A DNA stretch of 64,000 nt from Polaromonas sp. OV174 (GCF_900112285.1 NZ_FOKZ01000001.1:248001-312000), one strand, 5' to 3'. Counted from the stretch's first letter, positions 42,302 through 49,420 are shown. Numbers and translations: made by a program. Notes: generated from the sequence alone by a model not told the origin.

Positions 42302-42663
42302 TTCCGAGGCCGCCTCCGCAGGACGTCCTCATACACCTGCTGTCCCCTGGCCAAGCCCGTAAACTCATCGTCATTCATGTGACGCGAGTGGAAGGTGGCC
42401 CCAATAACACGAGCCTGCAACGATGGCGGGAGTCGCTTTGCTGTGTTGGCCATTCCATACCGACGCACCCAGGACGTGCTTAATACGATTTTTACGTGCG
42501 GGTACGGCTCCAGCAGCCGCTCAAGCAACTCGCTGTGCTGAAAAAGCGAGTATCTCCCGGGAGCACACAAATACGCACCCCGTTTCGGGTGCCACAAACA
42601 GTTTTCGTGATGGAGAACACCATCGAAATCGAGGTACAGCACAAGTTCGTTCGTGCCTTTCAC
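42256..42663 (-). CDS. HAD-domain protein (SAK-type), probably truncated at its C-terminus
   Basis: A 135-residue protein with the HAD nucleophile motif LVLYLDFDGVLHHEN near the start. Motif II lies in VKIVLSTSWVRRYG, and GATFHSRH follows. Relatives, found near DNA-repair and plasmid genes, continue past an RPxxWLALDDD segment with the motif III/IV aspartates. Here the sequence goes RRRPRKWLA and then leaves the family, because I78 remnant DNA follows. Loss of the acidic motif would inactivate the phosphatase. GTG at 42663 is the likely start. Confidence 0.55.
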   Translation of the reverse strand: MKGTNELVLYLDFDGVLHHENCLWHPKRGAYLCAPGRYSLFQHSELLERLLEPYPHVKIVLSTSWVRRYGMANTAKRLPPSLQARVIGATFHSRHMNDDEFTGLARGQQVYEDVLRRRPRKWLAQRRYGYCALTR

Positions 42664-42905
42664 TTCTGCCTATCCATTTCTTGATGTCAGCACCAGCATC
42701 GACGATATCCACGCTGCGGCTGGCGCGCACCAGGGCGTCCCGGGCGCATCCCAAATCTGTTCATGGAATCATTTTCCATGAGCCACTGTACTCGCCACCT
42801 TTGAATAAAACCAGAGCTTCTGGCTGTCGTTCTGCGTGGCAGTAGCTGCTGACGATGCCGTGAAAATTCGAAGGCATTCACATCCGGAATTTAGTTCACT
42901 GACCT
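42664..42905. other. Gene-free stretch left of the first long repeat
   Basis: Frames here are short and lack family-like sequence or a convincing ribosome-binding site. A 64-codon minus-strand frame at 42687-42881 has an erratic, Arg-rich composition and is not called. With the repeat that follows and the open region to 43215, this makes about 550 bases without a supported gene. Confidence 0.5.
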
Positions 42906-43070
42906 GTTTGTTACCTCGAAATGACGATTATGGGAACTGGTCGGCCCCAGAAAAAAAAGCTAGTCTGCATGCAGGGCATTCGTCCCGTTTGATTTGAGTT
43001 GTCGACCTGTGCTCTTGCCGGTAGCTTGGCAAGGCAGGCCTATTTATGAGAGAACATAAATAGGTGACGC
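42906..43070. repeat. Long direct repeat, copy A (165 bp)
   Basis: It begins GTTTGTTACCTCGAAATGAC and ends with the perfect 10-bp inverted repeat CCTATTTATG-AGAGAA-CATAAATAGG (43039-43064) followed by TGACGC. A second copy at 46809-46972 is about 90% identical over its full length, in the same orientation. Both contain a 23-24 codon frame starting at the ATGA (GTGRPQKKK in copy A, GTCRPQRKR in copy B) that ends at the same TGA. Function is unknown; the palindrome could be an operator, a recombination site or a transcript hairpin. Confidence 0.85.
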
Positions 43071-43215
43071 TACCCGATTGAAGCTGGGGAGGTTTTCAGG
43101 GAAAGCGCTTACTCTGAGGCGACGTAAAACCTGCGAATTTGGCAAAATGGTCAGCCTACTTGGCTTGGACCTGCAATTTGAGCCGGGGCCGGCGGGTAGC
43201 GGAGACCAACACAAC

Positions 43216-43575
43216 ATGTTCAACAGCCCCCCGCCCCTCAATCCAAACAACTCGGACAATCCTGATTTTTCTTCCGTCGAAGAGAGCTTGCAACTTCTTA
43301 GCGCGGCCACTGATGAGTTTCAGGGAAAGGCCGAACAGGTAAACAACCAGGACCTTGACCGCCAGGATGATGACAACCCCGAGCCCACGCCCCTGGGCGA
43401 AGAAGCTGTCCGGGCTGCAGAGCTTCAGGACAAGGTCGAGGCTTTGCAGAAAAAACTGCTCAACGCTCCCCCCACCAGCGAAGAAGCGTTGTCCGACTTG
43501 GCGGAGGATGTAAAAGAGCTATTCCGAACCGCTGGGGACATTGGAATTAACGTACTCCCAGGTGCCGAGCTTTAG
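43216..43575 (+). CDS. Acidic protein of unknown family next to repeat copy A
   Basis: A 119-residue hydrophilic protein, strongly acidic. An Asn/Pro-rich N-terminus (MFNSPPPLNPNNSDNPDFSS) precedes a likely coiled coil (AVRAAELQDKVEALQKKL) and a short helical C-terminus (LSDLAEDVKELFRTAG). ATG 43216 has GGAG 11 bases upstream. The frame is open to 43078, and ATG 43147 is another candidate that would add MVSLLGLDLQFEPG. Two hairpin terminators follow within 150 bases, supporting a real transcript. I do not recognise the family. Confidence 0.6.
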   Translation: MFNSPPPLNPNNSDNPDFSSVEESLQLLSAATDEFQGKAEQVNNQDLDRQDDDNPEPTPLGEEAVRAAELQDKVEALQKKLLNAPPTSEEALSDLAEDVKELFRTAGDIGINVLPGAEL

Positions 43576-43648
43576 CCCGAGTTGACAGAACGACTGCCCG
43601 GCCTTAAATCCGCAGGGCTAAGCGACCGCAACGACCACTTGAGATGGA

Positions 43649-43676
43649 AAAGGCCATCCTTTAAAGAATGGCCTTT
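43649..43676 (+). terminator. Terminator after the acidic unknown gene
   Basis: AAAGGCCAT (43649-43657) pairs with ATGGCCTTT (43668-43676) around a ten-base loop. It is A-rich on the left and T-rich on the right, so it can act in either direction. It lies 74 bases after the unknown gene's stop. Confidence 0.6.
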
Positions 43677-43690
43677 ATGGCCTAGGGGAA

Positions 43691-43719
43691 ACCCCCGCCA
43701 GAACGCAACTGGCGGGGGT
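43691..43719. terminator. Strong hairpin between convergent unknown genes
   Basis: ACCCCCGCCAG (43691-43701) and CTGGCGGGGGT (43709-43719) form an 11-pair GC-rich stem with loop AACGCAA. It lies 14 bases past the stop of the minus-strand gene at 43733 and is followed in that direction by TTTCC. It most likely terminates that gene. Confidence 0.65.
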
Positions 43720-43732
43720 CTCCCCTCCTTGA

Positions 43733-44146
43733 CTAGCAGTTCACGTAATACAGTGGGTTTTGCATACCGCGGTCCTTCAGAACGCTTCCCAAGTCCACCC
43801 CGACCATATCTACGTACTCAGGGGCGGGTTCCGCCGTAAAGCGCCAAGTTGGTTTGCCAGTAGTTGGGACCACCTTTTCATCCTGCTGCCACTGCGGGTT
43901 CTTGTAAATCCGAATGACGGCGCCGCCGACGCGGCAAGCCACCAGCTTAGGCATGCGGCGGTCGGGGCGACCCGTCCAGGCGCGGCCAAAACGGCGGTCG
44001 AGCTCCGCCGCGCTGATGTCCCCGGCAACGGTCGCCTCCCGGAAAGACTTGGTGCAGTCGAGTACCAACATGGAATCGTCGCTTTTAAGACCAAGCAGGC
44101 GTGCGACGGTTGAGCGCCTGATGGTGGGTGCTGCATGCATTGACAT
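43733..44146 (-). CDS. Unknown 137-residue protein
   Basis: A cytoplasmic-looking protein without signal or membrane segment. Visible features are a basic N-terminus (PTIRRSTVARLLGLK), LVLDCTKSFREATVAG, AAELDRRFGRAWTGRPDRRM and the C-terminus GVDLGSVLKDRGMQNPLYYV. AAGGAG seven bases before ATG 44146 is an excellent ribosome-binding site, and a strong terminator follows, so the gene is very likely expressed. I cannot place it in a family. It lies two genes downstream of hipA on the same strand. Confidence 0.7.
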   Translation of the reverse strand: MSMHAAPTIRRSTVARLLGLKSDDSMLVLDCTKSFREATVAGDISAAELDRRFGRAWTGRPDRRMPKLVACRVGGAVIRIYKNPQWQQDEKVVPTTGKPTWRFTAEPAPEYVDMVGVDLGSVLKDRGMQNPLYYVNC

Positions 44147-44346
44147 GTGTGCTCCTTAAAATTGCGGGAGGGCCGATTGGTTACGGTCTTCAACGCTGCC
44201 ACTGAACGGCAGTGGCAGTGGCGCCAGTTCGGCAGAAAAACCCGCCGAACCTTTAATTTTACGTTGCAATCGTGAGTTTGTGTACTCGGTACGGCATCTG
44301 CAGATATCGGCCAAAAGGCGACAAAACTTGAGGGCGCTGACCACGC

Positions 44347-44631
44347 TCACCGTGACTGGCGCACCGCCGCAGGCGTTTCCAGCGCAACTGCGTCAATGGC
44401 AGGAAGAATTTGAAAACTGCCATTGAAGCGCTGACGCCGTGAATGACCTCGGGTGCCGCTGGCTACCTGCTGATGCAGAAAGCCAGCCAGGTCGCCGCGC
44501 AACTGCTCGTCGGTGAGCTGGTCACCATACGTAGCCTGGGCTTCGGCCACATGGGTGCCCGATGCCACCCGCTTGTCCAGCTCGGCAATCATTTCCAGCC
44601 GTGCCCGGAACAGCCGGGTGCTCAGTGGCAC
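44347..44631 (-). CDS. Unknown 94-residue reading frame downstream of hipA
   Basis: The translation has protein-like composition in its first two thirds (RLFRARLEMIAELDKRVASG, THVAEAQATYGDQLTDEQLR), with alternating helices. It may be a small gene or the remnant of a larger one. No ribosome-binding site stands out at 44631. No family recognised. Between it and the unknown gene at 43733 about 200 bases hold only a CACTGCCACTGAACGGCAGT-type partial hairpin. Confidence 0.4.
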   Translation of the reverse strand: MPLSTRLFRARLEMIAELDKRVASGTHVAEAQATYGDQLTDEQLRGDLAGFLHQQVASGTRGHSRRQRFNGSFQILPAIDAVALETPAAVRQSR

Positions 44632-44716
44632 AGGCGCCTTGGGCCCAAGCCGAAGTTCGCCTCACCTCTAAGGGAACGTTCGCGAGGCTTCGACAAAGAG
44701 CCAGTAGGTATGGCGT

Positions 44717-46087
44717 CTACAGGAATTCGGCCTTGATGCGCACAGCTTCTTGGGCGACGAGCTCCAACGCGGTTGACCGCTGCGTCACGTACGCCTGGAG
44801 TTTCTGGGCAAAGAGCCGCTCCTCAAGCTGATAGGGGCCAGTGTCCGCCAGGCGCGCGGCATGTTTTCGAACACCGTCGGCCAGGCGCTTGGCTTCTCTG
44901 TGAAGCAGCTTGCGGTCGATTTCGCATCGGGTCGCGAAATCAGCCAAAGCAAAGCCTTTGACCTGGTGGATGTCGAACACATCGCCGAAGGCCATGGCCA
45001 ACTCGTGGGAGACCTGCGGGTATTGCACCACGCTCACGAGGTCGTACCACGGTGCGCTTGAGAGGCCTTCCTCGCTGACGAAGAACGAGTAGTTTTTGCC
45101 GTGCGCGTCGCAGTTGCCAATCACCAGCTGAAACAGCGCCCAGCGCAGCATGACCAGCTTTTCGGCCGCCTTGAGGTGGACATTGGCCACCTGCGAAAAC
45201 AGCGATGCGAAGCTAGTGCCGTCCCGGTACTGGGCCGCCGCGCCAGTGCTGCCCACGTTTCGCTCGTACTTGTAGCTCACGGGAACGTCACATGCCTGGC
45301 ACAGGTCGATGACATGCAGCCGCTCCACCGCAGCATGGCCGCTCGCCAGGGTCCCGAGCACTTGCCGGTCAAAGCGCTTGACGGCCAGCACGGGGCGGGG
45401 CGTGCGCAGGATGGCCACCTCGGCCACGGGAAGCCCCATGGCCATGGCCAGTGACATGCAGTAATGCTCGTTGACCACCATGTGGGGGAAGCCAGTGCCC
45501 TCGGGCTGAGGCTTGAGGATGTGAGTCGAGGCCAGCGGGTAGTCAGGCAGGAACATCGGCGCGCCCCGGGCGACGTCAGCCGCATCGCCATCTATGTACA
45601 CGAGCAGCTTGTCCTGGTAGCCGGCCACCGACATGCGCACTTTGCCATCCCAGATGACAAAAGGCTCCTTGTCCCGGTCCGCAATGCGAATGTCCAGCTC
45701 AGCCAGGCTCACTTGGCGAAGTTCATTGGGCGGCTGCTCGATGGTGCCGTCAACCCCGTCAGGCAAGAACCTGAAAGCGCCAGTCGTTTCCGCCCCGAGC
45801 TCATGGATGAGCCCATAGATGTTGGTCTTAGCGACCCCCTTGGCAGACGCCGCGATGTCTAGGGCCCGCCCTTCAGGCAACAAGTTCTCGATGAAGCGAC
45901 GCACCGACTTAGAGTTGTAGCCACCCTCCGGGCGCTGCACGGGCAGCACCGGCGACAGTCCGAAGGCTTGCGGACTGTCACACCAGGCGGGTGAGTAGGC
46001 TAGGCTCCAGTCATCGGCCAGCGCGTCATAACTGAGGTCGGCAACATGCTGGTCTTGGCGCCACAACGCCAGGCGATGCGCCGTCAC
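44717..46087 (-). CDS. hipA: HipA-family toxin kinase
   Basis: A 456-residue Ser/Thr kinase of the HipA family; E. coli HipA phosphorylates glutamyl-tRNA synthetase and halts growth. The N-terminal HipA subdomain includes LSYDALADDWSLAYSPAW. The kinase core has IWDGKVRMSVAGYQDKLLVY and STHILKPQPEG. The catalytic loop is NCDAHGKNYSFFV near residue 323, and the metal-binding aspartate lies in PWYDLVSVVQY. All key residues seem intact. It overlaps the antitoxin gene by 4 bases (ATGA), as usual for hipBA. Confidence 0.92.
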   Translation of the reverse strand: MTAHRLALWRQDQHVADLSYDALADDWSLAYSPAWCDSPQAFGLSPVLPVQRPEGGYNSKSVRRFIENLLPEGRALDIAASAKGVAKTNIYGLIHELGAETTGAFRFLPDGVDGTIEQPPNELRQVSLAELDIRIADRDKEPFVIWDGKVRMSVAGYQDKLLVYIDGDAADVARGAPMFLPDYPLASTHILKPQPEGTGFPHMVVNEHYCMSLAMAMGLPVAEVAILRTPRPVLAVKRFDRQVLGTLASGHAAVERLHVIDLCQACDVPVSYKYERNVGSTGAAAQYRDGTSFASLFSQVANVHLKAAEKLVMLRWALFQLVIGNCDAHGKNYSFFVSEEGLSSAPWYDLVSVVQYPQVSHELAMAFGDVFDIHQVKGFALADFATRCEIDRKLLHREAKRLADGVRKHAARLADTGPYQLEERLFAQKLQAYVTQRSTALELVAQEAVRIKAEFL

Positions 46088-46497
46088 AGCACATCTCCAG
46101 GCGTCATTACCGCTTTGCCGGCCACAGGCTCTTGGGAGGGAGCCGGCGTCAGCACCCGGTCGAGAGGCAGCTTGCGCAAGTAGGCGTGTCCCTTTGGGGC
46201 CACGAGCAAGGTCAACCCCAGTCCATCAAGGACAGACATTAGCTTGTCCAGCCGGACACTGCCCGAGCCGTTTTCGAGTCGGGACATCAAGTCCACGGAC
46301 ACCCCGCTGAGTGCAGCAGCGTCATCAATGCGCAAACTCTGTTTATTGCGGTGCGCGCGGACTTGGTTGCCAATGACAGTGGCCGAACTCACTACCTGGA
46401 CCGCTGGCACCTCGAGCAACACAGCCTGGCGCGCGGCCGCCCGATGGCGAGAAGACTTCCGGTCAGTGGCAGTTTGCTTGCGGGGAGATTGCTCCAT
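46084..46497 (-). CDS. hipB: HipB-like Xre antitoxin
   Basis: A 137-residue DNA-binding antitoxin that should neutralise HipA and repress the pair. The helix-turn-helix lies at about residues 42-98 (VIGNQVRAHRNKQSLRIDDA, AALSGVSVDLMSRLENGSGS, VRLDKLMSVLDGLGLTLLV). A basic 40-residue N-terminal extension (SPRKQTATDRKSSRHRAAAR) is longer than in E. coli HipB, and the C-terminal tail is Pro-rich. Repeated CCGAAATTA motifs upstream are candidate operators. Confidence 0.9.
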   Translation of the reverse strand: MEQSPRKQTATDRKSSRHRAAARQAVLLEVPAVQVVSSATVIGNQVRAHRNKQSLRIDDAAALSGVSVDLMSRLENGSGSVRLDKLMSVLDGLGLTLLVAPKGHAYLRKLPLDRVLTPAPSQEPVAGKAVMTPGDVL

Positions 46498-46499
46498 GT

Positions 46500-46620
46500 T
46501 TCGGACTTTCAGAAATTACATGTAAAACCTCTGCTGAGATATTAGCATTTATTGTTTTCCGAAATTATGTTATTTTCTCGGACTAATGCCAACGCCATTT
46601 CTTAAAATCCGAAATTACTC
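46500..46620 (-). promoter_or_regulatory. AT-rich control region of hipBA with repeated motifs
   Basis: The motif (C/A)(C/G)GAAATTA(C/T) occurs at about 46510-46519 (CAGAAATTAC), 46558-46567 (CCGAAATTAT) and 46608-46617 (CCGAAATTAC). TCGGACT occurs at about 46501 and 46578. Spacings of roughly 50 bases put each on the same DNA face within a few bases. The stretch is much more AT-rich than the surrounding DNA and lies directly upstream of hipB, so these are likely autoregulatory sites. Confidence 0.55.
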
Positions 46621-46808
46621 AATCAGCCCCGTTTTGCATCGTGCAGACGCAGCGCGCCAATGCGGCTGCCGGCCTACACATTCTTCCATTGCTGACATCC
46701 AATTGCACTGCTGGCCAACTGAAAACCGCGTTTGACCGCCATTTTCCAGCGCTTTCAAACCGCCGCTAACACCAAGGGGCGATTGCTGCTGGCATCACAG
46801 GCTCGCCA

Positions 46809-46972
46809 GTTTGTTACCTCGAAATGATGATTCTGGGAACTTGTCGGCCCCAGAGAAAAAGGCTAGTCTGCATGCAGTGCATCTGGCCCGTTTGATTTGA
46901 GTTTTCGACTTGTGCTCTTGCCGGTAGCTGGCTGGGCAGGCCTATTTATGAGAGGACATAAATAGGTGACGC
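46809..46972. repeat. Long direct repeat, copy B (164 bp)
   Basis: About 90% identical to copy A at 42906-43070, same orientation. It keeps the inverted repeat CCTATTTATG-AGAGGA-CATAAATAGG followed by TGACGC, and the start GTTTGTTACCTCGAAATGAT. No supported gene follows it closely, unlike copy A. The hipBA pair and three unknown frames lie between the copies. The roughly 190 bases between the hipB control region and this copy hold nothing I recognise. Confidence 0.85.
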
Positions 46973-47090
46973 GATGCAATCAAAGGCTTTGAATCGGCAA
47001 CCATCCAGTCTGGCACCGCCCTGCGTCACGGGCAACCACAGGCATTCAGTCAACACCCGTCTTCACCAACTGTCGCGCAATACTGGACGA

Positions 47091-47267
47091 CTACTCCAAT
47101 GCCTTGAGGCATGCCAAGTGGAAGGCTGCTGAGAACTTCTTGCGGTTCACCTTGCGATTGAGCCGGTCCGGCGTTTCGTGGATGGCGTGCCGGTCATAAG
47201 CCGCCAAGGCTGCGACGACCGAGTTGCTGCCCTTGTGCGGGTCGGCGCGCTTGCGCCACCCTGTTAG
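47091..47267 (-). other. Unassigned coding-like fragment
   Basis: On the minus strand the frame ends with GWRKRADPHKGSNSVVAALA, AYDRHAIHETPDRLNRKVNR and a KKFSAAFHLACLKALE-stop, which reads like a protein C-terminus. The frame continues upstream to 47468, but there it is antisense to the better-supported peptidase remnant. It could be the tail of a lost gene. No family recognised. Confidence 0.3.
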
Positions 47268-47717
47268 GGTCCCGTCGTCGGAATGACACTTCGATACGAC
47301 CGTATCGACAACTTCTGGTTTGTACTGCGTCACGAGCTTGAGCATGTCCTTAGGAGCGACGGCAAGGAAGGATTGATTCTTGACGTTGGTGTTGGGGAAG
47401 ATGACGGCTCTCTTCCCAGCAGCGAAGTTGTCGCGAATAAAGCAGCAGCGGAGTTCTGCACTCCACAAGCGGAACTCGCTCAGTTCATCTCTAAGTTTTC
47501 TCCGTACTTCTCAGAGGAGCGTGTCTTGGCGTTCTCCCGGAGCGTGCAAGTCCATCCAGGTTTGGTAGTCGGCCAACTCCAACGCAAACTGAACCGGCAC
47601 GACTTCTTGCGCAAGTACCAAGTCAAGATTCGTCACTGTATGTTGAGTACTACTGTTACCGATGGCTGGGGCATTCAGGCTGTAGTGCAAGGAGTACGAA
47701 GTCGAGATTTCACATGA
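47268..47717 (+). pseudogene. 5'-truncated HigA/ImmA-IrrE-type gene
   Basis: The translation GPVVGMTLRYDRIDNFWFVL, then RHELEHVLR is the zinc-peptidase part of Xre antitoxins that carry an ImmA/IrrE domain (HExxH-like HELEH). Downstream NKAAAEFCTPQAELAQF and RSVQVHPGLVVGQLQRKL match the end of the same family. A stop codon at 47265 cuts the frame right before the conserved sequence. The N-terminal DNA-binding domain is missing, and unrelated DNA lies upstream. An ATG at 47283 exists by chance within the conserved core. Confidence 0.65.
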
Positions 47718-47879
47718 TACCGGTTGAGTCCAGCGGAGGACCGCTTTAAAACCAAAGCGCAAACGACTCTCGCCGGCCCCGAGAAACCAGCGGCATTCAG
47801 AAATATCTGATGATGAACGCTACCGGGCTGAACCCCGGCGCCGAACGGCTGCACCTGGCCGTTTGGGGGCCTAGCCTAC
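47718..47879. other. Gene-free stretch in the remnant region
   Basis: No frame with protein-like composition or a ribosome-binding site is visible between the peptidase remnant and the short frame at 47880. Confidence 0.4.
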
Positions 47880-48056
47880 ATGGTCGACAGACGCGAGGAT
47901 TTGGAGGAGACCCTCAGTGCGGCGGAGGTTGTACGACTCCCGACCTTAAAAAAGCTAGGGCCTGTAGGTGGTGACGTGTTGCACTCTGCTGTTTGGCGGT
48001 CACTGGAATCCATGGATTCTGGGGCAGACATTGGTGCGGGAACGACGCATATATAG
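47880..48056 (+). CDS. Possible short gene of unknown function (58 residues)
   Basis: An uninterrupted frame MVDRREDLEETLSAAEVVRL, then PTLKKLGPVGGDVLHSAVWR and an acidic tail. Its composition is plausible for a small protein, with an amphipathic N-terminal helix. No clear ribosome-binding site precedes the ATG. It ends 4 bases before the hsdR remnant on the other strand. It may be a fragment or chance. Confidence 0.25.
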   Translation: MVDRREDLEETLSAAEVVRLPTLKKLGPVGGDVLHSAVWRSLESMDSGADIGAGTTHI

Positions 48057-48059
48057 CCC

Positions 48060-48460
48060 TCAAGCCACTGCCCGCGCCCTAATCTCGTCCAGCACCCGCA
48101 CCATCTCCGTCACCCTTGCGGGCAAAAACAATGCCTCCGGCCCCTGCTGGCTGATGTCGGTAAACGGCGACTCATACAGCCGTGCCGCGTCCATCACGCC
48201 GTTTTCAGTCAGGTACTGAACAATGAGGTCTATGAACTCCAGCTGGCTGGCCGTGGCAGTCGTGACCACCACGAACTGACTGAACGCCTGCTTGGCTGTC
48301 TCCGGGTGGAGCGTATGAAGATGCCCAAGCCGTGGCTTTGCTCAGTGGCTTGCTGGATGAAATCGACCGTCCCCCCGGCCTGCACCAGCATTCGCCCCAG
48401 CTCTTCCAGGTCGGATGGTGTCAGTGGCTGGTTGCGGCGCAAGCGTTGCAGGGACAGATG
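48060..48460 (-). pseudogene. Frameshifted 3' remnant of a type I restriction hsdR gene
   Basis: The last 64 residues (LEFIDLIVQYLTENGVMDAA, RLYESPFTDISQQGPEALFL, then TEMVRVLDEIRARAVA-stop) match the extreme C-terminus of type I restriction R subunits. Upstream, in another frame, LSLQRLRRNQPLTPSDLEEL, GRMLVQAGGTVDFIQQATEQ and LGIFIRS match the preceding part of the same proteins. A small deletion near 48320 shifts the frame between them. The helicase and nuclease parts (some 800 residues) and the hsdM/hsdS genes are absent. Confidence 0.75.
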
Positions 48461-48511
48461 AGCATGCGTGCTGTTCCTGTCAGTAGTTGCGCGCAATGGT
48501 AACAAGCCCAA

Positions 48512-48781
48512 GCCCCGATGTCGCTAGGACAAAGCCCACAGTGCGTTGGGCCACATACGTGATAGGGTCGGACAAAAAAGAAGCCCAGTCGATTTTGAAT
48601 CGGTGAGCTTAGATGGTTTGTTCTGAAATCAGCCTGCCGACGGCTGAGCGTCGCATTGAATTCCTAGCACAAAGTTGCAATAAAGCAAAATGTGGCCTAT
48701 CGGCAGATAAAGCATAAGCTGGCCAAATGGCCACTTTATGCTTAACGGCACAGCAATATTCCCGTATAGATCAGGTTAAAT
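48512..48781. other. Intergenic stretch between the hsdR remnant and tRNA-Ser
   Basis: AT-richer than the flanks, no gene. It contains the hairpin at 48708-48744 and a nearby related string TAAAGCAAAATGTGGCC at about 48681. It faces the 3' end of the tRNA gene, where an integration junction would be expected, but no duplicate of the tRNA 3' end was found by eye. Confidence 0.5.
48708..48744. repeat. Inverted repeat next to the tRNA-Ser 3' end
   Basis: TAAAGCATAAGCTGGCCA and TGGCCACTTTATGCTTA form a near-perfect hairpin around an AA loop, with one mismatch and a G-T pair in the stem. It could be a structured RNA, a terminator without T tract, or a recombination site. Confidence 0.6.
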
Positions 48782-48871
48782 TGGCGGAAGCGGTGAGATT
48801 CGAACTCACGGAGGACTCGCATCCTCGGCAGTTTTCAAGACTGCTGCATTCAACCGCTCTGCCACGCTTCC
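48782..48871 (-). tRNA. tRNA-Ser (anticodon UGA)
   Basis: A 90-base type II tRNA with encoded CCA. On the minus strand it begins GGAAGCGTGGCAGAGCGG (acceptor GGAAGCG pairing with CGCTTCC at the 3' end). The anticodon loop in CAGTCTTGAAAACTG reads TGA. A long variable arm and the TTCGAATC T-loop follow, ending CGCTTCCGCCA. It reads UCA serine codons and its relatives by wobble. Its 3' end points toward the remnant-rich region, as expected for a tRNA used as an integration target. Confidence 0.95.
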
Positions 48872-49420
48872 AAGCCCGCTAGTTTAACCGCAGGGTTGGC
48901 CGGCTTTTGGTTGGAGTGGCAAAAAATAGACGCTTATGGCGTCTGTAGCAAGTATTCGATTTGTTTGAAAGCCCATCTGCCATGCCTTTTGGCTTGGTGC
49001 GTCAGGCAGTGCGCAGAAGCCAGGGAGACGTGCCGTCGCAGAGGCATGGGCAGCGACCATCTTTGGGCTAAACGTTGGCGAAGAAAGTGGTATTTGGCTT
49101 GCGCGGTTATAATAGTGGGTTCGGTAACGCATCAGCGTTTTTCATTGAAGCTATCTATCTTTTGCTTCTTTCTCAAATGCGGCGCTTCTCAGAGCCCGAA
49201 TTCACAGCGCTTTGGCAGTGCTTTCAGTGCCCACCCAGCCCTGAACCCTCTCAGCACTGTTCCATTTCCTGGCGAGCACTTCCCCCAACGGTGCCCACTT
49301 ATGGCTCAATCCGCCCAGCGTTCAAACGCTTGACGGGTAGAAACCGAACACCCGTTGGCTTGCTCGCAAGCTGTTTACCCCTATATATAAAGCCGGGAAG
49401 AATATCCGGCACAGAATTTT
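48872..49420. other. Long gene-free leader region upstream of the small gene and infA
   Basis: About 550 bases with no supported gene. An AGACGC-TTATG-GCGTCT hairpin lies at about 48928-48944 and a perfect TATAAT box at 49108-49113. Transcription from that box would leave a leader of about 300 bases before the gene at 49421. A 119-codon plus-strand frame at 49075 has a random composition and is not called. Confidence 0.4.

Noticed and set aside
42687-42881. 64-codon minus-strand frame
   Set aside because: Arg-rich erratic composition, no ribosome-binding site and no similarity to a known domain.
42906-46972. Retron or group II intron built on the 165 bp repeats
   Set aside because: No reverse transcriptase gene is present between or near the copies, and the repeat lacks an msr/msd-like long stem.
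42906-46972. Composite transposon flanked by the two long repeats
   Set aside because: The repeats are too short to encode a transposase, have no terminal inverted repeats, and no target duplication was seen at the outer ends.
48782-48871. Duplicate of the tRNA-Ser 3' end marking the other island boundary
   Set aside because: No matching string of useful length was found near 42.2 kb or elsewhere in the window by eye.
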